This document shows positions 43,331 to 55,054 of a stretch of DNA of 64,000 nucleotides, in pieces (the stretch's first letter is position 1; each line of letters starts with the position of its first letter). The notes under the pieces are model-generated. The model was given only the letters and a program-made list of their open reading frames with translations, made no database searches and was not told where the DNA came from. The DNA lies in NCBI GenBank assembly GCA_022266195.1, contig WHVY01000002.1, positions 7,455,001-7,519,000 of the forward strand, in the 5' to 3' direction. Origin of the DNA: Tetranychus cinnabarinus (taxonomy: Eukaryota; Arthropoda; Arachnida; Trombidiformes; Tetranychidae). The translations under genes were made by a program, and so were the position numbers.

Positions 43331-46052
43331 TCACATCGTTTCTTCACACTTGTACAATTTAATTACTGCCTCAATATCATACTTACTCAAACCAGGTTTA
43401 ATAGAGGCATCAATCAAAGGTATCGTCCGGTTAACTGGTAACATTGTTACTGACTTATCATCTTTACTACCAGCTGTCGGTCCATACATCATGATTGAAT
43501 CATAATCAAATGGAGTAATAAAACGTAGCTCTTGCGGTGGTTGAACGATAAATTGAGTTTTATAACTTTCAGCAATGTTTTCCCAAAAAATATCTAGATA
43601 ATTATCTCGATCAGAGCGAGTATGCATATGATGAAAGCCAATTGCGTGCATTGTTTCATGAACAATCAGTCCATGAAAATCACATCCTTTACCAATACTA
43701 ACAGTTTGTTGATCACCTTTCCTTCCAGTATACGATGAAAAGCATCTATAGTGGAAAAAATTTTAATAATACAAAAAAACAACAACAATTATTACCATAA
43801 TGATTATGATTAGGATGGTTATTATAAATCTCCCAATAAACATCAAGTTGTTCAACAACAATTTAAACATTAACATGAAACATTCATCTAATAGTAAACC
43901 ATTAACTTGACCTAAATGTAAGAGTAAAATTTAAGTTTAACCTTTCACTTTCTTTAACGAATTTTCTTTTTCTCATTTCTTTTTGTTTCTTACAGATTAT
44001 TTCAACTTAAAATCTTTTCTATTCATTGGTTCACTACTATTTGAGATGTGATTTACTGTAACCAATCATGATGATAATGACCCAAAGAAAGGAAAGCAAG
44101 AAAAAAGGACGAAGATGGACAAGTTGAAGAAGGAGAAAAAAAGAGCAAAGAAAGAAAAGAAGAAAAGGGAACAAGAAGATAAAGATGGACAAAATAAGGA
44201 GCAAAAGGGAGGATGACAATGTTAGCGACAATAAAAGATGGAAGAGCAAAGTCGCCGTGCAGTCTGGCTAAGCATCATTTTCTTAAGACAAGTTTACTCA
44301 AGAAAAAAAAGAAGAGCAAGAAAAAGAGATTCTTAAAGGTCTTTTTTCAATACATTCCATGGCGAAATGACAATGAAACATTCTTAGAAAGGTTGAAATA
44401 TTTCTTTTCGCCTTTTCTTAGCCTAACCTGTGAGCCTGGACATACACTCAACAAAACAAATCACAAACAATCAGAGATTCTGTGAAATGCGTTAATGACG
44501 TTTACCTGACACACCTAATAGGTAAATAAAGTGAAAGAGAAAGAAAGATGGACACACAAAAAAAAAGCAAACCGAAAGTGGACATTAAAGTGGGCAAAGG
44601 TTAAAGACAAATACGACGGAAAGAGTACAAGAATGAGGAAATAGCTGCAAGGTCTAGTGAAAAAAAGGAGGAGGAGGAGGATGAGGAGGAGGTGATGATA
44701 AAGATAATGATTGAAGAAGAAGAAGATGACCAGGATGACCATGATGATAAAAGTCGGCAAAGCAAGAGAAAGTTGTAGTCGTGTGGACTCTTTTTTTACC
44801 CTTCATTTTGACACAGCATATAATATTTTTGCAGTTTTGTTTAAAAAAGGTTATTGTTGGTGGTCCTTAGCTTGTTGTTTGTTGTGATAATTTCACTTTG
44901 AAACTGATTTCTGTTTTTTCTTGCTTCAACTTTTTTCTTTGGGTCATTTTATTGAAATGGCTTTATAACTTGTTAATAACAATGAAATGCTATTTAAATT
45001 GCTAATAAAAAATGCCAGAATAGCCAATGTTCAACTTACCCATTTCCAGCAAAATATTTAACATAATCTTTTTCTGTTGTCCTTTTCTTGAACCGTATAC
45101 ATGTTCGGTTTTGAATATGGGCCAATGCTGCATCAATATGCTCTTTAATATCGTCTGTAAAATATGTAAAGTAAAATTGTAATTAATTAAAGTCTCTAGA
45201 ATTTTTTTCAACTGGCTTACAAACAAGTGTTAAAGGATTAGAGTGTTTAGCTTAAAACTGGGAGAGGAAGAGGAAAATAAGTAAACAGAAACAATTTTGT
45301 GAAAAAAGGATGGACTTGAAAAAGCTAAAATGAAAAAAAAGGATAAGGATGATGTGAAAAGAAAAGCAAGCTTTTCTGTGGTCCACGTTAATGGTCATTG
45401 TAAGGATCTGGACTTATCTATTGTTAACAATGAAAACAGTTAATGAGATGTTCAAAACTATTACTGGGTTAAAGCTTAAGGTAATCAGGAATAATTAGAT
45501 AATAATTAAATTCAATTATGTTTTCACACAAAAAAAACCAGTCAGGTTTGAATACATACTTAGGCTTGCGTCAATAACATAGGGAATCACTCCTAACGGC
45601 CATAGTTGTTCATCTCTGGACACAGCATTTCTCCAAAGCTTTGATTGACAAATATAAAATTACAGTTGATTAAGTGAATATAAATAGTGGACCAATAAAC
45701 TGACAAAATACAAAACTGACCTCGCAATCAACAGTTTATGTAACTTGCTACATAACACTTGCTAAGCCAACAATCTGTTGTCTAATCATTGAATATTGTT
45801 TTGAAGTCTACAGTTTTGTATTAGGCCGTTTATTGGTTGATCTTTCGGTAAGGTTCTTACATCGTCTATTGGAGTGACAATATCACCTTCGAAATAATCT
45901 GGATTTTGTATCAATCGATGGTCAAATTGACGGTGTTCATTTGATTTCGGAGGCTCCGTTTGTTGAACATAGTCATCCAAAGAGCTGGTTAATGGCAATG
46001 GAAATGCAAATGTTATTGGAAGTAAAATAATTAACAATGTAATTGGGTTCAT
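43331..46052 (-). CDS. Secreted astacin (M12A) metalloprotease
   Basis: Exons 46052-45861, 45638-45560, 45154-45040 and 43745-43331 join in phase to 266 aa. A hydrophobic signal peptide covers about residues 1-16 (LLIILLPITFAFP), then a short propeptide, then the catalytic domain beginning RNAVSRDEQLWPLGVIPY. The zinc site is HETMHAIGFHH (His158, His162, His168; catalytic Glu159), followed by RSDRD and the Met-turn SIMMYGP. The residue after the third His is Met, where astacins usually have Glu. There is no EGF or CUB tail. Cleaves extracellular protein; mites use such enzymes in digestion and moulting. The third intron (43746-45039) is long and holds a polypurine-rich stretch and meaningless low-complexity frames. 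Confidence 0.92.
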
Positions 46053-46627
46053 TGAGGCTTAATTGATGGGTGTTTTTTGTTTCTCTTTCAGTGTCTTTCT
46101 TTCTTCCCCGTTCCCTGGTTCTTTGTTTGTGTCTATGATTAACGTGGGTTTTTTAATTTACATGCACTTTCCTATTTTATCCAATACAGTTCTGAATAAA
46201 CAGTGATGATCCGATTTCCAAAGTTAAATAACCGTTGTTTTTCAATCAAACTGGCTGCTTGATGATGAATGGTTAACCAAATGTTTAACAAAATCACGTA
46301 CCAATAATTACTGTAGTACACTAGGAATAACAATAATAAGCGTAATTAACTAACTTTGTTGCAATTTTTAAATGATGCTACTGGTTTTTTTGGTATACTG
46401 AGTATGAAACAAAATCAATGTAAGAAATACAAATAATCAATTGTTCATATTCATCTATGTATATCAATGTCTATCTTTCAATCGCTCACTCTTGGATTGT
46501 TGTTAGGCTTACAACTGTGATTATCATTATTTTTACGGGAAAACAAAGTGACAATTTTCAATCAATTTAATCAAGATTGAACTTACAACTTTCTCTTCCC
46601 TCTCCATCGTAATCAATGATTTCTTCT

Positions 46628-46925
46628 CTATTGTTGGGCGTATCGACTGGATGAATCTCTTAACAATTTGCTAACCATTTCTCCCAATAAGTTATCTTTC
46701 CAATGTTCAGATATGTAATCATCAATCAGAAACCATGAGTTGCGTTGACAATTTTTCAGCTCATTTTGTATCTAATATGAATAAGTCAAAAAATAAATAC
46801 AAGACATATGATTCAGATTAAAGGAAAATTTGAAGGATAATTTTCATAATACAATTAACTTTAGCGAGGTTTACCCGTTGAGAGATGAAGCGGTTCAGAC
46901 TTGAGCTGAACCCATGTTCAATCAT
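46628..46925 (-). CDS. Possible two-exon mini-gene, 64 aa
   Basis: Exon 46925-46875 (MIEHGFSSSLNRFISQR) ends with CGG before gtaaac, and exon 46771-46628 follows a pyrimidine-rich acceptor (ttcatattag), in phase 0, ending TAG. The product is hydrophilic and helix-prone (NSWFLIDDYISEHWKDNLL). It has no signal peptide and one Cys. The composition looks like real protein, but no family was recognised and the region may be part of a larger unseen gene. Confidence 0.3.
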
Positions 46926-47582
46926 ATTAATAGTCTACTGACAATTGTTTTGTTCATGCCGCCTCAAGCTTGATTGGATTAGTTTATGACAAGCCTTTGA
47001 TCTTGGTTTTCGCGAAAGAGCTGAAGGTGAAAACAAAACCGTCTTAGAATCGTGCCGACTTTCTCAGGAATATTAGCATGGAGCATTTTTTTCATAGAAT
47101 AGATCGACAGATTAACAATTTAGTGATAACTAAAATTAAATGGTTTAAAATGAGTCAAATTCATCAGAAAGCCTGGAGTCTGAATTTGACAAGAGCTCAA
47201 AATATTTTTCATGCCATTTAAAGTATTGGTATCACTGGTTAGTATGGTTTGAATCGTTCAAATAAACCTCAAGCGAAGAATATTATCTAAATCATGTCTC
47301 TTGCGTTGATTTTTATATAATATTTAATTTCCAAGCAATGAAGTTCGAGGGAGACGTTGAGTAATCCAAGAACTTATCTAACCGCCAACTGTGAAATAAA
47401 ATTCTGCAATGATGACGATATGGAAAGCATAAATGAAACTCCGGCACATTTGCCGAGAAATGGAGAAAATTTTACTCGATAAGTGGAAGTAAATCATGGA
47501 TAATCTTTAAAAGTCTTCTTTATTTAGAGATCTTATATTGGTCTTTATTAGCAATGTTTTGCTGAATTTTACTCGCAAGTAA
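46926..47582. other. Intergenic, nothing recognised
   Basis: AT-rich DNA between the mini-gene candidate and the peroxiredoxin. It contains the 3' untranslated region of the peroxiredoxin gene below 47583. The stretch 46053-46627, between the astacin start and the mini-gene, is likewise AT-rich; it should carry the astacin promoter, and no core element was found. Confidence 0.5.
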
Positions 47583-48295
47583 TCACTTTGTGAATCTTAA
47601 ATATTCTTTTCCAGAAGGCACTTGTAAAACTTTAGTGTCAGCTGTTGATGGACAGCCAGGCTTAACAATTACTTCATCGCCAGATTTCCAGCCTACTGGT
47701 GTAACAGTATCAGGTCTTGCATCGGTAAATTGTAATGAATCGACAACACGGAGAATTTCATCGAAATTACGGCCTGCTGATGTGGGATAACAGATTGTTG
47801 CACGGATTTTACGGTTAGGAGACACAATAAAAACACCACGAACTGTCAAAGTATCAGCAGAATCTTTATCCAATAGACCCAACGACCTTTATAGTAGTAC
47901 AAAAAAGAGATTATAGAAATATTCATGAAATATGCAACAATATCATTGAAACCTAAATGACAAAAGGTACAAAAGACTAACCTCGCAATATCACCGTTGG
48001 GATCCGCAAGAAGAGGGAATTTTACTGGTGCTTTGGCATAAGCTTCAATGTCTTTCGTCCATTCTTTGTGATCTTGAACTGTGTCAACACTTAATCCAAC
48101 AATTTTCACTCCTCTTTTCTCAAAAGATTCAGCCAGTTGAGCTAATCGACCAAGCTCGGTGGTACAGACGGGCGTAAAATCTTTAGGATGACTGAACAAG
48201 ATTCCCCAATTAGATCCAAAATAATCAAACAATTCAATTGGCCCAATAGTAGAGTCAGCCTTAATGTTAGGCATAGTGTCACCGAGATTAAGCAT
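47583..48295 (-). CDS. 1-Cys peroxiredoxin, Prdx6 type
   Basis: Exons 48295-47982 and 47886-47583 join in phase to 205 aa. It reduces H2O2 and lipid hydroperoxides in the cytosol using a single peroxidatic Cys. That residue is Cys44 in FSHPKDFTPVCTTELGR, the hallmark motif, with the GRNFDEILRVVDSLQ block and a C-terminal arm typical of Prdx6 (TPVGWKSGDEVIVKPG, LPSGKEYLR-like end). Human PRDX6 is 224 aa, so this is slightly short, mainly in the loop after residue 100 and near the C-terminus. The start MLNLGDTMPN fits the family; an in-frame Met nine codons upstream is less likely. It faces away from the ATRIP-like gene. Confidence 0.94.
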
Positions 48296-49321
48296 CTTGT
48301 AGGCTAAGGAAATGCTCAACAATTATTGAAAAATAGATGCTTTATTGATAGTTAACAAGAGTACAGGTGGAAACTCAACTTTTAATTCAAATCAAATCAA
48401 TGAAAATGCAAGTTTTTTGTTTAGACTGTTACCAAGGCAACTTTTTATCTGGTTGGAACCGCCAACAATAAAACCATGAAAATATTGATTCCGAATACAT
48501 CTTAAGCTGTTATCAGACGAAAAATAAATTCATATTCAATGTCATGTTTGTATTATTGTTATGGAAAAAAATTAGCAGCCAAGATTGAAAGGTATAAATA
48601 TAGTAAGTCAGGGGAAACATGATTAGTATTTATTAGCAAACGCCAAAGCTGGCGAAGCTTATTTTCAATCAATTTTCATTATCTGAATGCATTTTGAAAC
48701 TAAATTCAATTGTACTTTAGCACTCAAGATTAGAGAGTGGTGATTATCTTCATTTATTTGCAAGATATACCATTTTATTAAATGAATCAATAAACGTTTA
48801 GATTAATGGTTAAGTTAGAAAGATTTTTAGATTTAGATTTTACTTTCATCGAAGTAAATTAACGAGTAACAGTAAAAGCTTTTACATGTAACAGTCTGAA
48901 GTATAATAATCAATTTGCATGGGTTAATGTAACCTGTTAACCACATGTTTGAACAGCTAATTGTGTTAATAATCAATTAATTTACATTAATAAATATCAT
49001 CAAAATTTAAACCAGAATTAACATTTACTTTCACTTATTAAATGAATATTAATATGGATAACAAATGGAAAATGTAAAATGATTTAAATTGCAGGGTTAA
49101 TTTTAATTTTCTGTTTAAAAAATTAAATAAAGTTAAAAAATAAACGCAAAAATTATGAACAATTACAAAATTTATTTAATTTCATTAAAATTTATTTCTA
49201 CAAACTCTGCTGTTAAAATAGCAAAAAATCTTATTCTTACAGCTTACCGGTTTTTTCAAGTAAACAAATAAAAAAGCTTATGATTTTGTGATTTGCTCTG
49301 TGATTTTACAAGTTTTTAATC
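48296..49321. promoter_or_regulatory. Divergent intergenic region, peroxiredoxin and ATRIP-like gene
   Basis: About 1 kb of very AT-rich DNA between two divergent start codons. It holds both 5' untranslated regions and promoters. I found no convincing TATA plus initiator pair and no other gene. Confidence 0.4.
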
Positions 49322-50084
49322 ATGATGAGAAAAGGTAAGGTTTTTAATTTGTATTTTTAGCTATTTTCAACTGTTGTTAACTGTTATTAACTGTTATTTT
49401 CCTTTACTTTCAGCTTATGTGACCAAACCAGGGATGGCTGGCAAGGAGTCGAGTCATCAGCCCATCACCCCAATGGACGAGGATGATTACCTCCTGGATG
49501 ATCCTGATGATGATTTGATTTGTAGTCAAATCTTGGATTTACCTGATGAATCATCAGGATCTGGCCAGCCATTACCGATAGAGCCTCAGTTCAAGAGACC
49601 AGATCCCCCACCGCCTCTTCCACAGTCACCAGCCCATCGATCTGTCCAGCAATTTGTCCCTCCGCCAAGTGCATCCAAAGGTTCCGAGGCGATGTTCGAC
49701 AAGCTGAATGGGGAAATTATAATGCTCAGGGAACGCTTGGAGATCGCCAAGAAACAACTGGAGGAGGAAAGAGAAGCCAAGCAAAAATTATGGGACGAGA
49801 AGGAAGCTGCCGTTAGTGAACTCAAGGAACAATACGATAAAAAGCTAAACAACATTCAAGCTAAATTGGACTTCAAAGAACACGATTACACTCAACTCAA
49901 AATGAAAGTAAACGAATTGGAGCGACAGTTGCGAATGGCTAAAAGTCAATTGGACACTCAAACGTCATCAAAACCTCTTCCTTACTCACTGCCAATCGTG
50001 ATGCATCGTACACTCGATTTCTCTACCAATAAAGGTTTCGTTGATTGGGACGATAGCGTCACCCTTAATGATGTACCAGATTGA
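49322..50084 (+). CDS. ATRIP-like checkpoint protein, short form
   Basis: Exons 49322-49334 and 49414-50084 join in phase to 227 aa. ATRIP brings the ATR kinase to RPA-coated single-stranded DNA in the replication checkpoint. The N-terminal acidic segment (DEDDYLLDDPDDDLICSQIL) parallels the RPA70-binding motif of ATRIP. A Pro-rich linker follows, then a coiled coil at about residues 100-190 whose start (NGEIIMLRERLEIAKKQLEE) and LDFKEHDYTQLKMKVNELER resemble human ATRIP. The large C-terminal ATR-binding half of ATRIP (about 790 aa in human) is missing; the protein stops at TLNDVPD. The rest may be lost or encoded elsewhere. Assignment rests on motif order and coiled-coil resemblance, so it is moderate. 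Confidence 0.6.
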
Positions 50085-50831
50085 CCTGGAAATACTAAAG
50101 GTTTAACTTCATTTTTATTATTGCTTAAATCAGCCAACTCTTAACAATCTTACATGAAAAACAATGTAATCGCCATCATCATCATCACTCATTTGGCCAG
50201 TCACATCATTATCATCATTATTTTCATTGTGTTCGACCAAAATCTGGTCATTAAATTTTCATAGTGCCTTAAAAAATCTCTAGAGTTAACTTTGCTATTT
50301 ATGGCAATCAAATGTAGAAAAAAAATTGACAAATGATTAATGAAAACATTAAAGAAGTGCTTTAAAGAAGCAATGAAATTAACATTAGCCAACCCAACCT
50401 TTGACCTTCCATTTGTTCCAGGTTTCAGCCCATGTGACCTCAATATTCTGCTTACATATTGGAAAACATCATCAGGAAAAAAAGAGGAAAGCTAAGCAAA
50501 TCGAATAAAACTGATCATCTCTTATAGCTTCCTCTTTATTTACCAAATTTTGTGGCTTTATGAGTCTGTCTATTTGGGACAAAATACACAGACTCTCTGT
50601 TTTTCAATACAATGATCTGTTTCTGATCTCGATGCAGTTTTACTTTGAATATTTATAGAAAGAATATAGCCGTGATTTCGTTGAGATACTACTGATATAT
50701 AGTAGTTATCATAAAAAAGACAGAAAAATAAGTTAAATTCTTAATATAATATTGATATTCCATAATTATAAATACACAAGTATTCGCCTACATATACAGT
50801 CTTTTATTTATATTTTATCTATTGGTCATAA
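50085..50831. other. Intergenic, nothing recognised
   Basis: AT-rich DNA after the ATRIP-like stop. It includes a CAT/ATC-rich run near 50173-50222. The ATG at 50832 of the PDZ gene follows. Confidence 0.4.
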
Positions 50832-53202
50832 ATGGACCAAGATGTTATTAGTAATACAATTGTGATCAATTTTATTCTGAAAGGTGGGCCACCATGGGGC
50901 TTTAGGATTAAACAAAGAGGAAACAAGGTTATCATCAGTAAGGTAAGTCTAACAGTCGTCTGGACTTTTCATTTTCTATGCCGTTTATCTACCTTATGTC
51001 TATGCATTCATCCATAAAAGACTGTGAAAAGTCCATTGATTTTCAATGGGAAAAATTATCAGCAAAACTGGTTAAAAAAGGCGTCCATCTTTTCATCAGC
51101 ACTAATTAAGATTGATTGAAAAGGAAAGCGAAATGAAAGGGAAAAAGATCATGCATCGGCATAAAATTGGTGCCTTTTGATTGAAAATATGAGTTGATTA
51201 AAAATGAAAAGCTCTGGTCAGCAGTAACGGTGTAAAGAGCCTAACACCGAGTAAAATAATCTGGTTAATCAAGGTTAACCCAAATTGATTGGGTTTACTA
51301 ACAATAACGATGATTATCATAATGATTAACATAATGATTATAATGATGATTATGATTATGATGTTAATAATGATTTATGAAAATTGAACAATCATATGAT
51401 TATGCTGTACAATGACAAGGTTATACATTTTCTGGTTGCTCATCCTAACTTGTGTGTTGTTGTTGTTGTCCTTTCTTCTCGTTTAACCATTTGTTTAATT
51501 GTTAATTTACAGGTTAATTGTGGTGGTCGTGCCCATAAAAATGGTCTCAAAGTTAATGATGAAATTGTTGCCGTTAATAACCTTGAAATTGATAAGCATC
51601 CACTAACATTGGCTCGAAATGTTGATGAATCAAGTCCTGAAGGTAATGAAAAATATTCCCAGTTTGTGAGACCAGTTTAACCAAAATTATTTTTGCGACT
51701 TTTACTCTTCTCTTTATCCAGATATTGAAAATCAATCAATCAAATTGACTAAACTTGATTTTACCTATCAACTGATTAAACACACATTAAATAGACAATT
51801 ACATTTAACTGCTCGAAGGTAAAGTAAAATTGTTGTTTTCCTTACTTCTATAAACAACATAAAAAAATCATGAGATTCAATCAACATCAACATTCAATGT
51901 AACACATTTTTATAGTTTAATTTGAATGGCGATTATGGTTAATTGATTTTTTTCAGTGAAGATTGGAAGAAAAATTAATTGAAAAAATCTGTTTTCAGAG
52001 ATTTCCTTTTTGCTACAGTTAATTTTGGGTTAGATCATGAAAACTGAATCAGCTAGATATTACATTGTATTTGCTAATGATAATAATAATGGTGATGATC
52101 AAGATGAACTGACTTATTTGCCGAGTAAACAATTTATTTATATTGATATTATTTTATGGTCATAATAAACACAAATATTGTACCAAAAAACAAGGCAAAC
52201 TTAACCTTAATTCATCAACATCATCATCATAATTCAGTAAATTCACACTTATTTAGCCCAAAAAACAACGCCGTCCATTATTTTGTTATTATTGGCAGGG
52301 CTAGAGCTCTGATACCAATAGATGGCTCTGAATGCGCGAGCCGGTCACATAAGTGTGATTTTACTGTAAAGATTGATTTGTTTGTTGACATTCAGTGATT
52401 TACAATTTAATTGGTGCAAAACATTACAGGTTATTGTAGTTGAGTCTTTTAAAGCATTTCATTGATTCCAGTTTTCACATGTTTGATATTTCATTTGTAT
52501 TAATCAACCTTTTAGCACAACAATCACATTTCAAGTGAAATCAAAAGGTTGAATGAAAATGAAATAAAAATGCTACTTGAAACATTATTTGAATTACAGG
52601 GTGAAGTTGACTTTCTTTTCCAGCATCTATTGAAATTGAATCTAAAATTGAAAGTGAAATAAAAATGAAGTCATAAAATAGAAAGTATTACACAAATTGA
52701 ATCAATTTATTTTCAATTATCAAATAATTCATGACAATGTACATTGTAATATAAAAAAGTTGGACCTGAAAATGGAAAATTGATTCAATTTGTTCAATTG
52801 ATGTGATAATGTACATTTACTTGGTGAAACTTGTTCAGGTTAGATTGACCAAATTTGTTCACCTTTTCATGGTAACCTTTTCTTTATTGTTGTTGCTGTT
52901 GATATCTTTGAAATATTAAAATTTATGGTAATCACAAGGAATCACATTTAATGGCAACAATTTGATAACATAATCAAGGTTGACATACATTAATATGCAT
53001 ATAATTTATGTTTACTTGACTGACTCTCAGTTTACTCAATGATTTATGCTCATGATTTATACATTGATTGTTTCATTACCATTTCAACAATAATTACAAT
53101 TATTTTTAACAATTAAACCTTTCACTTTTATTTTCAGATATACTGATCTGGAAATTGTTCAACCTTGTTGTTATTTCATTGAAGATGATTCCAATAATGA
53201 AG
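50832..53202 (+). CDS. PDZ-domain protein, 5' exons (partial)
   Basis: Exons 50832-50942, 51513-51642, 51722-51818 and 53138-53202 join in phase and encode one PDZ domain, which binds C-termini of membrane or junction proteins. The carboxylate-binding loop reads KGGPPWGFRI, as in the Shroom, synaptopodin and PDLIM/Zasp group, followed by VIISKVNCGGRAHKNGLKVNDEIVAVNN and a last strand LHLTARR. An extra loop (ENQSIKLTKLDFTY) enlarges the domain. The chain continues as RYTDLEIVQPCCYFIEDD and exits in phase 1. The next exon was not resolved. A join to an acceptor at about 54749 gives a stop after 16 residues. The likeliest continuation is the exon set from 55055 on. A Shroom-type cytoskeletal role is inference. 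Confidence 0.7.
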
Positions 53203-55054
53203 GTGAGTAACCTTTCAAGTTGATATATTTCCTTTATCACCATCTTGAATGATGATTGGCTCCATATTTGCTTGTAAATCACTTTACCGATAGAATTGTC
53301 GCAATTTCCTAATTACTTTACATATGATAATGTTTCTATGGTTTGAAATGAAATTGTATTTATATTTTAATACAAAAAAATGGCGAGATCAAGTTGACTC
53401 CATTTGTGTCATCGTTGGTTGTAAATTGAATATAATTTCAGTGTTGGGTTGAAATGTGAAAGATAATCTTGAGAAATTATTGGTATAACCAGTGTTCATG
53501 AAAAACATGATCATCGCCATGTCTTGTAATCAAAGAGCGATCCAATGTGGAATGACTTTACAATCAGTTATTGGGTTTCCATTTTGCTTATTTTACTTGT
53601 TTTTATTTTATCCTTTTATGATGATCATGGTTTACGATGATTATGTTAGTGATTACTGTTCATTTTATATTGTTTTTTGACGGTAAACTGTTATCCAAGA
53701 TTTACAAGGTTTATTCGTGAGATCAGAATCATTATGATTTGAATGTAAGCTGGACAATACCATAAAAGCAAAGAATGCCAAGTCTTTCAATTGTTTGCTG
53801 CCAGAAAAAAGTGCTTTCAAGTGTTGACCGTTAGTAGATGCTGTTGTTGCTGGGTTCATTGTTGTTTAGGTAAATCATTTAAGATGGATTGAAGTGATGT
53901 TGAGTGAAAGTTAAAAGCATAAATAGCCAAACAAGTTTATAAGCACCATTTTCAATGTAATATGAAGTTGATTAAGGTTAATGAAAAAAATGGGCAGCAA
54001 TACAGTAATTGTGTACATCCGTAATGCTATTGTCATCCAGCAACAATAACAAAATCACGAAACACGATAATATGTGTCAACTTAAGGTAAACCTATTTTA
54101 ATAATGGAGGAGGAGAAGGTGGATCTAAAGTGACTGTGTACATAACAGGGAGAAAGATGGTGAGTGAGACTGGATGATGATGGGCGGAGGAGCATCGGTA
54201 CGTAACCATGAGCCTTGTTTGAATGGCGATAACCATGAAATACGGGAAACGGGTAATGAAGGAATAGCTTAACATGAGTTGCAATCAAACAATCACAATG
54301 TGTATATTGATGGTGATAACCGCTTATAGAGGGATTACTCTAATTACTTTTACTCTTAACTTTTGTCCATAAGGTTTCATCTCTCTCTCTCTCGTCTTCC
54401 CTTCACGCCTTTTCTTCCACTTCTCTTGATCTTCTCTATCTGCTTATCGCCTTCTCTCCTTCCCTCATAATCACCATCAAGCTATCGTTCATAATTTTCA
54501 TTCACGATTATCATCACCAATCCTTGTCTTCAGTCTTTCACCCTTGTGTCTTTGTCTCATCTTTTTGCTGTCCTCATCAGTTTCCTTTCTTCTGGCTCTT
54601 TCTTTTCTCTTTTAACTGAATCTTAATTTAGATTCACATCTCCAAGTATTTTCTCTCCTTGAGTCTTTCTTTTCTTGGTCGTTCATTCACTCTTCCCTGT
54701 CTCTGTGTAACATCTTTGTTTCCATTTTGTTGCTTGCAAAAAAAATCAGCTTCCAAAAGACATCTTACATCATTTAGCTGTGTCAATATGGCCTGACCCT
54801 GAAGTTTGTTCAAAGTACACTAGAAGAAAAAAACGAAGAATATTGTGTTAATTTAAGTTAAATTAGTATTGTTTCAAAGTGACCTATGGATTGAACTGTA
54901 ACAGTGATTTGTGTTCAATAATTTAATGGTTCAACAATTGATACCAGTCAAACTATTTGCTGGGTTACAATTTATCAAGTTGCACCAGAAAATCTACTGA
55001 AATAAATAAGTTTTATTGCTATATGTGAGTTTTTACTTCAATTACCTTGTTACC
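53203..55054. other. Probable long intron or alternative leader, with CT-rich run
   Basis: AT-rich, apart from a pyrimidine-rich segment at 54375-54745 that could be either a splice tract or a transcribed leader of a second promoter. An acceptor-like 'aaatcag' ends near 54749. No coding exon was supported here. Confidence 0.4.

Noticed and set aside
44037..44760. Lys/Arg-rich and Leu-rich frames inside the astacin intron
   Set aside because: Purine-rich low complexity within an intron whose borders join the astacin exons in phase.
54082..54288. Overlapping minus-strand frames of about 65 codons
   Set aside because: Two competing frames over the same DNA with no splice or promoter support.
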